Below are positions 18,586 through 27,225 of a stretch of 64,000 nucleotides of DNA, piece by piece. The DNA comes from Seohaeicola zhoushanensis (lineage in GTDB: Bacteria; Pseudomonadota; Alphaproteobacteria; Rhodobacterales; Rhodobacteraceae). Under the pieces are notes generated by a model. That model was given only the letters and a program-made list of their open reading frames with translations, was not told the DNA's origin and did no database searches. Each line of letters opens with the position of its first letter. The stretch's first letter is position 1. Made by a program: the position numbers and the translations under genes. The stretch is taken from the NCBI RefSeq assembly GCF_014656415.1, contig NZ_BNCJ01000001.1, positions 393,414-457,413 on the forward strand, read 5' to 3'.

Positions 18586-19206
18586 CTAATTCGTGTCGAA
18601 CACGAAGATATGGGGCAGCGGGTTCAATTCGCGTTGGGTGATTTCGCTGGCTTCGGCCAGATCTATGCCGATGCCGCGCAGGATGATCTCGGCGGTGTCG
18701 CTGCCGGCCTGGCGCCAGGTCCGGCGCCCGTCGAGCACCAGCGACATCGCCCCGAAGGTGGCGCCGCCAGCGGTGGCGGTGATCGAGGCGACCTGGTCGC
18801 GGTGGAACCGGAACCGGCCCGCGGCCAGGCCCCGGCGCAGCTCGGCGGCGGGCATTTCGCTCCAGAAGTTGCCGAGCCTGGGCTCCATCATGGCGTAGCG
18901 CGCGATGAAGCGGCCCCAGTGCGGATCGTCATGCACCCGGCGCACGCAGAGCCGGATCGCGGCCGAGAGCTTCTCGGCGGGATCGGTCATGCCCGTGCAG
19001 GCCTCGGCCATGGTCTGGCGGAACTCCAGGGCCACCGCATCGCAAACCGAGGAGAACAGATCCGACGGGTTGTCGAGGTTGTTGTAGATGGTGCCGCGCG
19101 ACAGCCCTGCCTCTCGGGCAAGCTCGCTGACCGGGATCGAGGTGCCGCCCTCCTCGGCGAAGATACGCAGAGCAGATTGATGGATGCGCTGGGTGGCGGT
19201 GTTCAT
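18586..19206 (-). CDS. TetR-family transcriptional regulator of the acyl-catabolic locus
   Basis: A 206-residue TetR/AcrR-type repressor. The N-terminal helix-turn-helix is at about residues 8-52 ([25 protein letters not shown] is the start of it, then [15 protein letters not shown]). The C-terminal half is the variable ligand-binding domain. Its gene is first in an operon with thiolase and fadB and is divergent from the liv transporter operon. The 144-bp intergenic region carries a perfect 6-bp palindrome with 11-nt spacer overlapping both promoters, so autoregulation and control of both arms are likely. In comparable systems the inducer is an acyl-CoA intermediate; that is inference here. 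Confidence 0.88.
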   Translation of the reverse strand: MNTATQRIHQSALRIFAEEGGTSIPVSELAREAGLSRGTIYNNLDNPSDLFSSVCDAVALEFRQTMAEACTGMTDPAEKLSAAIRLCVRRVHDDPHWGRFIARYAMMEPRLGNFWSEMPAAELRRGLAAGRFRFHRDQVASITATAGGATFGAMSLVLDGRRTWRQAGSDTAEIILRGIGIDLAEASEITQRELNPLPHIFVFDTN

Positions 19207-19235
19207 CAGGGCGGAAAATCTCGGGAGAAACAGGA

Positions 19236-19273
19236 TTGACTAAAATTAGACACACCTGTTTAAATTGTGTCAA
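19236..19273. promoter_or_regulatory. Overlapping divergent promoters with shared TetR-type operator
   Basis: Plus-strand promoter: TTGACT (19236-19241), 17 nt, TTTAAA (19259-19264). Minus-strand promoter: TTGACA (19273-19268), 17 nt, TCTAAT (19250-19245). Each -10 element lies inside the other promoter's spacer. The palindrome GACACA-N11-TGTGTC (19249-19271) covers the plus -10 and most of the minus promoter, so one repressor dimer pair could shut both the liv and the tetR-thiolase-fadB transcripts. Confidence 0.7.
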
Positions 19274-19306
19274 TAGCGTTCATTGCCGAACTGGGGAGGT
19301 GACGGC

Positions 19307-19351
19307 ATGGATACCGGATTACCCGCCGTGGCCGCGCGCGGGGTGGGCTGA
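19307..19351 (+). CDS. 14-residue leader ORF coupled to livH
   Basis: ATG at 19307 has a strong GGGGAGGTG ribosome site seven bases upstream and encodes MDTGLPAVAARGVG. Its TGA (19349-19351) overlaps the livH ATG (19351-19353) in a TGATG arrangement. livH itself has only a weak GGGTGGG upstream. Translation of livH therefore probably depends on ribosomes finishing this leader. It is too short for any assigned function and may simply be a translation-enhancing upstream ORF. Confidence 0.5.
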   Translation: MDTGLPAVAARGVG

Positions 19352-20226
19352 TGGAGCTTCTTCAGCTTGCCGTCGGCGGCCTTGCGAATGGTTGTATCTA
19401 CGGCCTCGTCGCGCTTGGCTTCGTGATGATCTACAAAGCCAGCGAAGGGGTCAATTTCGCCCAGGGCGACATGATGATGCTTGGCGCCTTCGTGGCGCTT
19501 GGGCTGGGGAATGGCGATCATCTTGGCCTGCCCTTCGTGCTGGCGGTGCCGCTTGCCATGGCAGTCATGTTCTGCGTGGGCTGGGGGGTCGAGCGTGTCG
19601 TGGTGCGGCGCATCTTCGGCCAGCCGCAATTCGCGCTGGTGATCCTGACCATCGCCATGGGCTTTGTCTTCCGCTTCGTCGCCGGTGCGGTCTTTGGCTA
19701 TACGCCGCTGGTGATGGAGACGCCCTACGGCGGGCAGAACCTGAACCTGGGCGGGGTGGTGATCGGCTATGCCGACCTGATCGCCATTGCGGTGACCATC
19801 GTTCTGACCGTGGCGCTCTGGGCCTTTTTCGCCTTCACCCGGATCGGGCTTGCGGCGCAGGCGGCCAGCCAGAACCAGCTGGCGGCCTATATCGTCGGGG
19901 TGCCGGTGATGCGGGTGAACTCGCTGATCTGGGGCCTGTCGGGGGCGGTGGCGACGGTGGCGGGGGTGCTCTATGCCTCGCGCGGGGCGATCGACCCGAA
20001 CATCGGGCTTCTGGGCATCAAGGCCTTTGCCGCGGCGGTGATCGGCGGGCTGGGGTCCCTGCCGGGCGCGCTGCTGGGCGGGCTGATCGTCGGGCTGGTG
20101 GAACCCATCGCCGGCCGCTACGCGCCGGGCGAGGTGGCGCAGATGTCGCCCTATATCCTGATGCTCGTGGTGCTGCTCACCCGGCCCAGCGGCCTTATCA
20201 GCCAAGTCCAGATGAAGAAGGTCTGA
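19351..20226 (+). CDS. livH: Branched-chain amino acid-type ABC transporter permease LivH
   Basis: Inner-membrane permease of the LivH family, 291 residues with about eight hydrophobic segments. The N-terminal LLQLAVGGLANGCIYGLVALGFVMIYKASEGVNFAQGD block is diagnostic (about residues 3-40), and the EAA-like loop around GVPVMRVNSLIWGLSG and KAFAAAVIGGLGSLPGALLGG follows near the C-terminus. Homologous transporters import branched-chain amino acids, but many relatives carry aromatic or other carboxylic acids. Operon membership with an acyl-CoA ligase and beta-oxidation enzymes suggests an organic acid substrate. Starts inside the stop of a 14-residue leader ORF; livM follows after 3 nt. Confidence 0.95.
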   Translation: MELLQLAVGGLANGCIYGLVALGFVMIYKASEGVNFAQGDMMMLGAFVALGLGNGDHLGLPFVLAVPLAMAVMFCVGWGVERVVVRRIFGQPQFALVILTIAMGFVFRFVAGAVFGYTPLVMETPYGGQNLNLGGVVIGYADLIAIAVTIVLTVALWAFFAFTRIGLAAQAASQNQLAAYIVGVPVMRVNSLIWGLSGAVATVAGVLYASRGAIDPNIGLLGIKAFAAAVIGGLGSLPGALLGGLIVGLVEPIAGRYAPGEVAQMSPYILMLVVLLTRPSGLISQVQMKKV

Positions 20227-20229
20227 GCC

Positions 20230-21327
20230 ATGCGGGTGATCTTCAAGACCAGCTACGACCGCGACATCGACCTGCATGAACACGGCTGGGAGCGCGCCCG
20301 GATGGCGCTGCTGCTGGGGGTGATGGCGCTGCTGCCCTTCGTGCTGGGCGAATATTACCTGGCCGAGGCGGTGAACACGTTGATCTGGGCGCTGGCCGGG
20401 ATGGGGCTGATGATTGCGGTCGGGCATACCGGGCAGGTGAGCCTTGGACATGCCGCCTTCCTTGCGGTGGGGGCCTATGCCGAGGCGGCGCTGATGAACG
20501 CGGGGCTGCCCTTTCTTGTCAGCTTTCCGCTGGCCGGGCTGATCGCCGGGGTCTTCGGCGGGCTGATCGCGCTGCCGGCCGCGCGGATGTCGGGCATCTA
20601 CCTTGCCATCGCGACGCTGGCGGTCTTCGTGATCGTCGAGGAGCTGGTGATCCTGCTGGAACCGATCACCGGCGGCGTCGGCGGGCAGATGGCGCCCTCG
20701 ATCACGATCCTGGGCATCGGTTTCGACCGCTACGGCGCGCTGGCGAATTTCTACTGGCTGTGCCTTGCCGTCGTGGCGCTGACCACCTGGGGCTATGCCA
20801 ACCTGCTGCGCAGCCCGACCGGCCGCGCCTTCCTGGCGGTGCGCGACAGCGAGGTTTCGGCCCGGGCGCTGGGCGTCAACGTCACCCGCACCCGCGCGCT
20901 GGCCTTCGGCCTGTCGGCCGGGGTCACCGGCCTGGCCGGGGCGCTGATGGGGCATTACATCGGCTACTTCAATTACGAGCTGTTCTCGATCTTCATCTCG
21001 ATCAACCTGCTGCTGGTGGTCACCATCGGGGGCCTCGGGTCGATCCAGGGGGCCTTTCTGGGCGCGATCCTGATCACCGGGGTGCCGCAGCTGATCGCGA
21101 TCCTGCGCGACAACCTGAAGGCCGGGGTGGGCATCGACCTGTCGGCGGTGCCGGGCCTTGATACGCTGATCTTCTCGCTCATCCTGATCGGCTTCATCAT
21201 CTACGAGCCGACGGGGCTGTATGGACGCTGGCTCAAGCTGCGGGCCTGGATCGAGCTGTTCCCATTGGCGCGGCGCGACATGTTCCGACGCCAGAAGAGC
21301 TATCTCAAGACGGAGCGGATGCGATGA
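20230..21327 (+). CDS. livM: Branched-chain amino acid-type ABC transporter permease LivM
   Basis: The second permease subunit, 365 residues, with about ten hydrophobic segments beginning at residue 25. The family block LIWALAGMGLMIAVGHTGQVSLGHAAFLAVGAYAEA is near residues 50-85; GGVGG and the cytoplasmic SEVSARALGVNVTRTRALAFGLSA coupling segment are present, as is GGLGSIQGAFLGA near the C-terminus. A charged N-terminal extension of about 25 residues and a basic C-terminal tail of about 30 are cytoplasmic. It forms the membrane channel with LivH and is energised by LivG and LivF. Its last codons overlap livG by 4 nt, showing tight coupling. Confidence 0.95.
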   Translation: MRVIFKTSYDRDIDLHEHGWERARMALLLGVMALLPFVLGEYYLAEAVNTLIWALAGMGLMIAVGHTGQVSLGHAAFLAVGAYAEAALMNAGLPFLVSFPLAGLIAGVFGGLIALPAARMSGIYLAIATLAVFVIVEELVILLEPITGGVGGQMAPSITILGIGFDRYGALANFYWLCLAVVALTTWGYANLLRSPTGRAFLAVRDSEVSARALGVNVTRTRALAFGLSAGVTGLAGALMGHYIGYFNYELFSIFISINLLLVVTIGGLGSIQGAFLGAILITGVPQLIAILRDNLKAGVGIDLSAVPGLDTLIFSLILIGFIIYEPTGLYGRWLKLRAWIELFPLARRDMFRRQKSYLKTERMR

Positions 21328-22094
21328 GCCTGCTCGAAGTCGACGATCTCGCCATCCACTTCGGCGGCGTGAAGGCGGTGGACGGCATCTCGTTCGCGGT
21401 CGAGCCGGGCGAGGTCTTTGCCATCATCGGCCCGAACGGCGCCGGCAAGTCGACCATCTTCAACCTGATCTCGCGCATCTACGAACCAACGCGGGGCAGG
21501 ATCCGGTTTGACGGGCAGGACATCACCAGGCTGCGGGCGCATGACATCGCCCGCCTTGGCATCGCGCGGACCTTCCAGAACATCGAGCTGTTCGACCATT
21601 CCACGGTGCTGGCCAACCTGCTGATGGGGCGGCACAGCCACCGGGCGACCAATGTGGTGCAGGATATCCTGTTCCTGCCCAAGGTGCGCCGCGAGGAGCG
21701 GGCGCATCGGCGCAAGGTCGAGGAGGTGATCGAGTTCCTGGAGCTCGAGGCCTATCGCGGCAAGATGATCGCCGGGCTGCCCTATGGCGTGCGCAAGGTG
21801 GTCGAGATCGGCCGCGCCCTGGCGATCGGCCCGCGTCTGATCCTGCTGGATGAACCCGCCTCGGGGCTGTCGGTGGAGGAGACGCAGGACATGGCCTTCT
21901 GGATCGAGGACATGCGCCGCGAGATGGGGCTGACGGTGCTGATGGTCGAACACGACATGTCGCTGGTGACCCAGGTCTGCGACCGCGTGCTGGCGGTGGC
22001 GAACGGGCGGCCGCTGGCGCTGGGCACGCCCGCCGAGGTGCAGGGGCACCCGGACGTGCAGGCCGCCTACCTTGGAACGGAGCGGGCGTCATGA
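21324..22094 (+). CDS. livG: ABC transporter ATP-binding protein LivG
   Basis: 256-residue ATPase of the LivG family. Walker A GPNGAGKST is at about residues 37-45 and Walker B LILLDEPASGL at about 172. The usual long LivG insertion between them is present (LLMGRHSHRATN onward). The signature-loop region GLPYGVRKVVEIGRALA replaces a canonical LSGGQ, which is common in this subfamily. The C-terminal extension ending AYLGTERAS is also LivG-like. ATG overlaps the livM stop (ATGA), and livF overlaps its own stop in the same way, so LivM, LivG and LivF should be made in balanced amounts. Confidence 0.95.
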   Translation: MSLLEVDDLAIHFGGVKAVDGISFAVEPGEVFAIIGPNGAGKSTIFNLISRIYEPTRGRIRFDGQDITRLRAHDIARLGIARTFQNIELFDHSTVLANLLMGRHSHRATNVVQDILFLPKVRREERAHRRKVEEVIEFLELEAYRGKMIAGLPYGVRKVVEIGRALAIGPRLILLDEPASGLSVEETQDMAFWIEDMRREMGLTVLMVEHDMSLVTQVCDRVLAVANGRPLALGTPAEVQGHPDVQAAYLGTERAS

Positions 22095-22852
22095 GCGTGC
22101 TTTCGGTGCGCAACCTCGAAGCCTTCTACGGCGCGATCAAGGCGCTGCGCGGGGTGTCGATCGACGTCGAACAGGGCGAGATCGTCGCCATCCTGGGTGC
22201 GAACGGTGCCGGTAAGACGACGCTGATGAAGACCATCGCGGGGTTGATGGACCCCGGCAAGGGCAGCATCACGTTCCTGGGCGAGGAAATCGCCGGGGTG
22301 GACCCGGCGCGGCTAGTGGCGCGGGGCATCTCGCTGGTGCCCGAAGGGCGCGAGGTCTTTCCCTATCTCACCGTCGAGGAGAACCTGCGGCTGGGCGCCT
22401 TCACCCGCAAGGGTGGCGCGCAGGACGATCTCGACCTGGTCTATGGCTATTTCCCGATCCTGCAGGAGCGCCGGCGGCAGGCGGCCGGGTTCCTCTCGGG
22501 CGGGCAGCAGCAGATGCTGGCGATCGGGCGCGGCCTGATGGCGCGGCCGAAGCTGATGATGCTGGACGAACCGAGCCTTGGCCTGTCGCCGCTGCTGACC
22601 ACCGAGATCTTCGAGATCATCGCGCGGCTGAACGCCGAGCAGGGGGTGACCATGCTGCTGGTCGAGCAGAACGCCCATATCGCGCTCGAGACGGCGCACA
22701 AGGGATACGTGCTGGAAATGGGGCGCATCATGATGTCGGGCCCGACCGAGCGGCTCAAGGCCTCGGAGGACATCCAGGAATTCTACCTCGGCCGCACCGA
22801 GGCGACCGAGCGCGGCCAGAAGCGGTGGAAGAGGCGCAAGACATGGAGATAG
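22091..22852 (+). CDS. livF: ABC transporter ATP-binding protein LivF
   Basis: 253-residue ATPase of the LivF family, partner of LivG. Walker A GANGAGKTT is at about residues 37-45. The LivF-specific segment LVARGISLVPEGREVFPYLTVEENL is followed by signature FLSGGQQQMLAIGRGLMARP and Walker B LMMLDEPSLGLSP. The C-terminal tail is longer than usual: after DIQEFYLG it continues about 20 basic residues (GQKRWKRRKTW), and this overlaps the ligase start region by 10 nt. The four transporter genes plus ligase and binding protein are co-directional with no gap over 50 nt. Confidence 0.94.
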   Translation: MSVLSVRNLEAFYGAIKALRGVSIDVEQGEIVAILGANGAGKTTLMKTIAGLMDPGKGSITFLGEEIAGVDPARLVARGISLVPEGREVFPYLTVEENLRLGAFTRKGGAQDDLDLVYGYFPILQERRRQAAGFLSGGQQQMLAIGRGLMARPKLMMLDEPSLGLSPLLTTEIFEIIARLNAEQGVTMLLVEQNAHIALETAHKGYVLEMGRIMMSGPTERLKASEDIQEFYLGRTEATERGQKRWKRRKTWR

Positions 22853-24666
22853 CCCGCATCGACGCCGAAGAGGTCATCGCCTTTGACGGCCATGCTACCA
22901 TCGTCTCGCTCTGGGCCGACCGCTGTGCCCGGTACAGTGACCGGGTCTGTCACCGCGCCAAGGAACTGGGCATCTGGCAGTCGTATTCCTGGCGCGACTA
23001 CTACGAGACCGCGCGCAAGATCGGGCTGGGGCTGCTGCAGCTGGGCGTGACGCGCGGCGAGCCGGTGCTGATCCTGGCCGAGGACCGGCGCGAATGGCTG
23101 TACTGCGACCTCGCCGCCGCCTCGATCGGGGCGATCCCCACCGGGGTCTATACCACCGACAGCCCGCAGCAACTGGCCTATCTGGCGCAGGACAGCGGCG
23201 CGCGGGTGCTGTTCGTGGAGAATGACGAACAGCTCGACAAGTGGATCGCCCTGCGCGCCGAGATGCCGGGCATCGAGCATGTCATCGTCTTCGACCGCGA
23301 CGGGCTGGCCGACTTCGCGCATCCCAGGGTGATGTTCCTGGACGCCCTCGTCGCGCTGGGCGAGGCCGACCCCGACCCGGAGCGTTTCGAGCGGGCGCTG
23401 CGCGCGGTCCGACCCGAGGAGCCGCGGATGCTGATCTATACCTCGGGCACCACCGGGCCGCCCAAGGGCGCGATCCTGACCCATCGCAACATGATCTTCC
23501 AGCTGGTTGCGGGCAGCTCGATGCTGGACTTCCACGAAACCGACAACCTGCTCTGCTTCCTGCCGCTGTGCCATGTGCTGGAACGGCTGGTCTCGGTCGA
23601 GGCGCCGCTGGCGCATGGAGCGGTGGTGAACTTCGCGGAAAGCCCCGAAACCGTGTTCGAGAACCTGCAGGAGGTCTCGCCCGATGTCTTTGCCGGGGTG
23701 CCGCGGATCTGGGAAAAGATCTATTCCCGCGTGATGATCATGCGCTCGGAGGCCGGGCCGGTGGGCGCGCGCGCCTTCGACTGGGCGCTGCGCGTCGGCG
23801 CGCGCCGGGCCGGGGCCGCGCGGCCTTCGCCCTGGCTGCGCCTGCAACATGGGCTGGCCGACCTGCTGGTGCTGGGCAACCTGCGCCGGATGCTGGGGCT
23901 GTCGAAGGCCCGCCGCGTCACCTCGGGGGCGGCGCCGATCTCGCCCGAGCTGATCGGCTGGTTCGCTGCCATCGGTGTGCCGCTGGTCGAGGGCTTCGGC
24001 ATGACCGAGACCGCCGGCGTGGCGACGATCAACACCACGGACGACAACAGGGTCGGCACCGTCGGCGCGCCGCTGCCGGGGGTGAGGCTGCGCATCGACG
24101 ACACGGGCGAGCTGCTGGTCGGCGGCCCCGGCGTCTTTGCCGGCTACTGGAAGCGACCCGAGAAGACCGCCGAGACGATCACGCCGGACGGCTGGCTGCG
24201 CACGGGCGACCTGGGCCGGATCGGCAATGACGGCCACCTGACCATCACCGGCCGGATGAAAGACCTCATCATCACCGCCGGGGGCAAGAACATCACCCCG
24301 GCCGAGATCGAGAACAAGCTGAAGTTCTCGCCCTATATCGCGGATGCGGTGGTGATCGGCGACCGGCGCAAATACCTGACCTGCCTGGTGATGATCGACC
24401 AGGAGAACGTCGAGAAATTCGCCCAGGACCGGCAGGTGCCCTTCTCGGATTTCGCCTCGCTCACCCGCGCGGCCGAGGTGCGCGAGCTGATCGGCAGCGT
24501 GGTGAGCGAGACCAACCGGCAGTTTGCCCAGGTCGAGCAGATCAAGGATTTCCGCCTGATCGAGATCCAGCTCACCGCCGAGGACGAGGAGCTGACGCCT
24601 ACGATGAAGCTGAAACGGGATTTCGTGAGCCGGCGCCACGCGGCGCTGATCGACGAGATGTATTGA
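22843..24666 (+). CDS. AMP-forming acyl-CoA ligase (long-chain type)
   Basis: Activates a carboxylic acid to its acyl-CoA through an acyl-adenylate. The protein has about 607 residues. The P-loop-like motif YTSGTTGPPKGA is near residue 197, the A5 motif GFGMTETAG near 384, and the A7/A8 region GWLRTGDLG followed by GRMKDLIITAGGKNI. These match the FAA1/long-chain class seen in LivFGHM-linked loci. The true acid could be a fatty, aryl-alkanoic or terpenoid acid; sequence does not decide. ATG at 22843 is preceded by GGAAGAGG; a GTG at 22825 inside livF lacks a ribosome site. Being within the transporter operon suggests import coupled to activation. Confidence 0.92.
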   Translation: MEIARIDAEEVIAFDGHATIVSLWADRCARYSDRVCHRAKELGIWQSYSWRDYYETARKIGLGLLQLGVTRGEPVLILAEDRREWLYCDLAAASIGAIPTGVYTTDSPQQLAYLAQDSGARVLFVENDEQLDKWIALRAEMPGIEHVIVFDRDGLADFAHPRVMFLDALVALGEADPDPERFERALRAVRPEEPRMLIYTSGTTGPPKGAILTHRNMIFQLVAGSSMLDFHETDNLLCFLPLCHVLERLVSVEAPLAHGAVVNFAESPETVFENLQEVSPDVFAGVPRIWEKIYSRVMIMRSEAGPVGARAFDWALRVGARRAGAARPSPWLRLQHGLADLLVLGNLRRMLGLSKARRVTSGAAPISPELIGWFAAIGVPLVEGFGMTETAGVATINTTDDNRVGTVGAPLPGVRLRIDDTGELLVGGPGVFAGYWKRPEKTAETITPDGWLRTGDLGRIGNDGHLTITGRMKDLIITAGGKNITPAEIENKLKFSPYIADAVVIGDRRKYLTCLVMIDQENVEKFAQDRQVPFSDFASLTRAAEVRELIGSVVSETNRQFAQVEQIKDFRLIEIQLTAEDEELTPTMKLKRDFVSRRHAALIDEMY

Positions 24667-24698
24667 CCCTTGCGGGGTCAGAAAATGGGAGGAAGGAA

Positions 24699-25862
24699 AT
24701 GAAGCATTTCAAAGCACTGGCGACCGCGGCCACGCTGTTGGCCTCGCCGCTGGCGGCACAGACGCCGGGTGTCAGCGACACCGAGATCAAGATTGGCGGC
24801 GCGCATGACCTGTCGGGCATCTTCGCGCCCTTCTCGGTGCCGGCCGTCGCCGCCGCGCGCGCCTATTTCGACCAGGTCAATGCCGCGGGGGGCGTGCATG
24901 GCCGCAAGATCAACTACATCGTCGAGGACCACGGCTATCAGGTGCCCAAGGCGGCGCAGGCCGCCAACAAGCTGGTGAACCGCGACGAGGTCTTCGCCAT
25001 GCTGCTGAGCCTGGGCACGCCGCACAACCTGGCCATGTTCCAGATCATGGAGCCCAAGGGCGTGCCGAACGTCTCTCCGATCACCGCGGCGCGCCAGATG
25101 ATCGATCCGCCGGCACCGTGGAAATTCGCCGGCACCTCGTCCTATTACGACGCGATCAAGGCGACGACCCAATACATGGCCGACCACGAGGGCACCAAGA
25201 AGGTCTGCCTGATGATCCTGCCCACCGACTTCGGCAAGGAGATCGAGGCCGCGGTCCACGACCTGGCCGCCGCCGGCAAGGTCGAACTGGGGGCCGAGAT
25301 CGGCCACAAGCCGGACGAGACCGATTTCACCGGCGCGCTGGCGCGGGTCAAGGACTCGGGTTGCGACACCGTCGGCATGGCGCTGGGCATCAGCCAGATG
25401 ATCAACGCGGTCGCCACCGCCCGCAAGCTGGGCATGAACGACCTCAAGATCATGCTCTCGGGCGCCGGCTTCCACACCGTGGTGGCCAAGGGCCTGGCGC
25501 AGCAGGGCGTGATGGATGGCGTCTACGCCGGCGCGGGCTGGCAGGATCTGGAAGCGCGGATGGGCGATCCGGCCGTGGCCGAATGGGTCGCGCAGTACAA
25601 GGCCGCCACGGGCGAGGATTATCCCGGCACCGGCGCGCTGCTGGGCCGTTCGGGCGCGGGCATCATGGTTGCCGCCCTCGAAGCCGCCGGGCCGGACCTG
25701 ACCCGCGAGAACTTCATCAAGGCGATGGAGTCGCTTGACTATGAAGACCCGATCTCGGGCAACCGCGTCGATTTCTCGGCCGAGGATCATGTCGGCGCCG
25801 ACGAGGTCTTTGTCAGCCGCATCGAGAACGGGCACTGGGTGCTGGTCCAGACGATCAAGTAG
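24699..25862 (+). CDS. Periplasmic substrate-binding protein of the Liv-type transporter
   Basis: 387-residue periplasmic-binding protein of the LivJ/leucine-binding family. A signal peptide spans about residues 1-20 (KALATAATLLASPLAAQ). The mature N-terminus VSDTEIKIGGAHDLSGIFAPF matches the Peripla_BP_6 fold, followed by VHGRKINYIVEDHGYQ and the hinge around KKVCLMILPTDFGKEI. ATG at 24699 has GGAGGAAGGA just upstream; an upstream start at 24663 would spoil the signal peptide. This group includes binding proteins for aromatic and other organic acids. It delivers ligand to LivHM. A strong GC hairpin follows the stop, as often found behind binding-protein genes. Confidence 0.92.
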   Translation: MKHFKALATAATLLASPLAAQTPGVSDTEIKIGGAHDLSGIFAPFSVPAVAAARAYFDQVNAAGGVHGRKINYIVEDHGYQVPKAAQAANKLVNRDEVFAMLLSLGTPHNLAMFQIMEPKGVPNVSPITAARQMIDPPAPWKFAGTSSYYDAIKATTQYMADHEGTKKVCLMILPTDFGKEIEAAVHDLAAAGKVELGAEIGHKPDETDFTGALARVKDSGCDTVGMALGISQMINAVATARKLGMNDLKIMLSGAGFHTVVAKGLAQQGVMDGVYAGAGWQDLEARMGDPAVAEWVAQYKAATGEDYPGTGALLGRSGAGIMVAALEAAGPDLTRENFIKAMESLDYEDPISGNRVDFSAEDHVGADEVFVSRIENGHWVLVQTIK

Positions 25863-25868
25863 GCCAAG

Positions 25869-25898
25869 ACGCGGGGCGCGCAGAGACGCGCCCCGCGT
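25869..25898 (+). terminator. 12-bp intercistronic stem-loop
   Basis: ACGCGGGGCGCG (25869-25880) pairs perfectly with 25887-25898 around a 6-nt loop, 6 nt after the binding-protein stop. There is no T-run (TACCTCATTT follows). It probably protects or partly attenuates the transcript so that the binding protein is made in excess over the dehydrogenases downstream. Confidence 0.65.
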
Positions 25899-25938
25899 TA
25901 CCTCATTTCACGACAAGACGCGCCAATCGGAGAGCCGG

Positions 25939-27096
25939 ATGATCAGACGCACCATCTATGACGAGGAACACGAGATCTTCCGCAAGACCGTGCGGGCCTG
26001 GGCCGACAAGGAGGTCTATCCGCATTCCCAGGCCTGGCGCGAGGCCGGCAGCGTCAGCCGCGAGGTCTGGAAGAGCGCGGGCGAGCAGGGCTTCCTCTGC
26101 ATGTTCGCCGACGAGAGATACGGCGGGCTTGGCCTGCAGGATTTCCGCTATGACATGATCCTCTGCGAAGAGATCGGCCCGCGCGAGTCGGGCCTGTTCC
26201 TGGGGCTGCACAACCGCATCGTCGGGCCCTACCTGCACAGGTTCGCCTCGGACGACCAGCGCGAGCGTTACATGCCGGGGGTCGTTTCGGGCGATTGCAT
26301 CCTGGCCATCGCCATGACCGAGCCAGGCACCGGGTCCGACCTGGCGGCGATCCGCACGCGGGCGGTCGAGATGGACGACCACTGGGTGCTGAACGGTTCC
26401 AAGACCTATATTTCCAACGGCTTCCTTGCCGACCTGGTGGTGGTCGCCGCCCGCACAAACCCCGACCGCGCCCATGAGATCGGGCTGTTCCTGGTCGAGA
26501 CGGGGTCGCCCGGCTTTTCGCGCGGGCGGAACCTCAAGAAGATGGGACTGGAAAGCCAGGACACGGCCGAGCTGTTCTTCGACAACGTGAAGGTGCCCAA
26601 GGCCAACGTGCTGGGCGACCCGCGGGCCGGGTTCAAGACCATGATGATGAACCTGGCCGAAGAACGGATGATCGGCGCCGTCGGCTTTGTCGCCCGCGCC
26701 GAGCGGGCCTTTGCGATCACCATGGATTACATCATGGAGCGCCGCGCCTTTGGCCGGCCGATCGGCACCTTTCAGAACTCGCGCTTCAAGATGGCCTCGA
26801 TGCGCACCGAGCTGGATGCCGCCTGGGCGCTGACCGACCATTGCGTGCGCGAGCACATGGAGGGCCGGCTTTCGGCCGAAATGGCCGCCGAGGCCAAGCT
26901 TTTCACCTCGGAGGTCGAGGGGCGGGTGGTCGATGAATGCCTGCAGCTGCATGGCGGCGCGGGGTATATGGACGAATACGAGATATCGCGCCTCTACCGC
27001 GATGCCCGTATCAGCCGCATCTACGCCGGCACCAGCGAGATCATGCGCGAGATCATCGGGCGGGGCCTAGGCCTGGACGACCGCGGGCGCAACTGA
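25939..27096 (+). CDS. Acyl-CoA dehydrogenase (first copy)
   Basis: FAD enzyme that introduces the alpha-beta double bond of acyl-CoA, the first oxidative step of beta-oxidation; electrons go to ETF. The protein has 385 residues. FAD/substrate motif AIAMTEPGTGSDLAAIRT is near residue 125, and the C-terminal LQLHGGAGYMDEYEISRLYRDARISRIYAGTSEI block holds the catalytic-base region with the conserved DEYEIS motif of long-chain/isovaleryl-like groups. ATG at 25939 begins MIRRTIYDEEHEIFRKTVR; the frame is open upstream through the binding-protein gene. The second dehydrogenase is similar throughout and lies 130 nt downstream. Confidence 0.94.
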   Translation: MIRRTIYDEEHEIFRKTVRAWADKEVYPHSQAWREAGSVSREVWKSAGEQGFLCMFADERYGGLGLQDFRYDMILCEEIGPRESGLFLGLHNRIVGPYLHRFASDDQRERYMPGVVSGDCILAIAMTEPGTGSDLAAIRTRAVEMDDHWVLNGSKTYISNGFLADLVVVAARTNPDRAHEIGLFLVETGSPGFSRGRNLKKMGLESQDTAELFFDNVKVPKANVLGDPRAGFKTMMMNLAEERMIGAVGFVARAERAFAITMDYIMERRAFGRPIGTFQNSRFKMASMRTELDAAWALTDHCVREHMEGRLSAEMAAEAKLFTSEVEGRVVDECLQLHGGAGYMDEYEISRLYRDARISRIYAGTSEIMREIIGRGLGLDDRGRN

Positions 27097-27225
27097 TGGC
27101 GGGGCCTGGGGCCGGCCCGGCCGAACCGCCAGGGCGCGGATCGTCGATGCGGCCCGCCTGTCGCCGCCCGTCGCGGGACAGCGGCTGATGCGACCCCTGC
27201 GCGCCGAACTTGCCAAGGAGTGAGC

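Noticed and set aside
22783-24639. 618-codon minus-strand frame across the acyl-CoA ligase
   Set aside because: Shadow of a gene with all adenylation motifs in frame on the plus strand.
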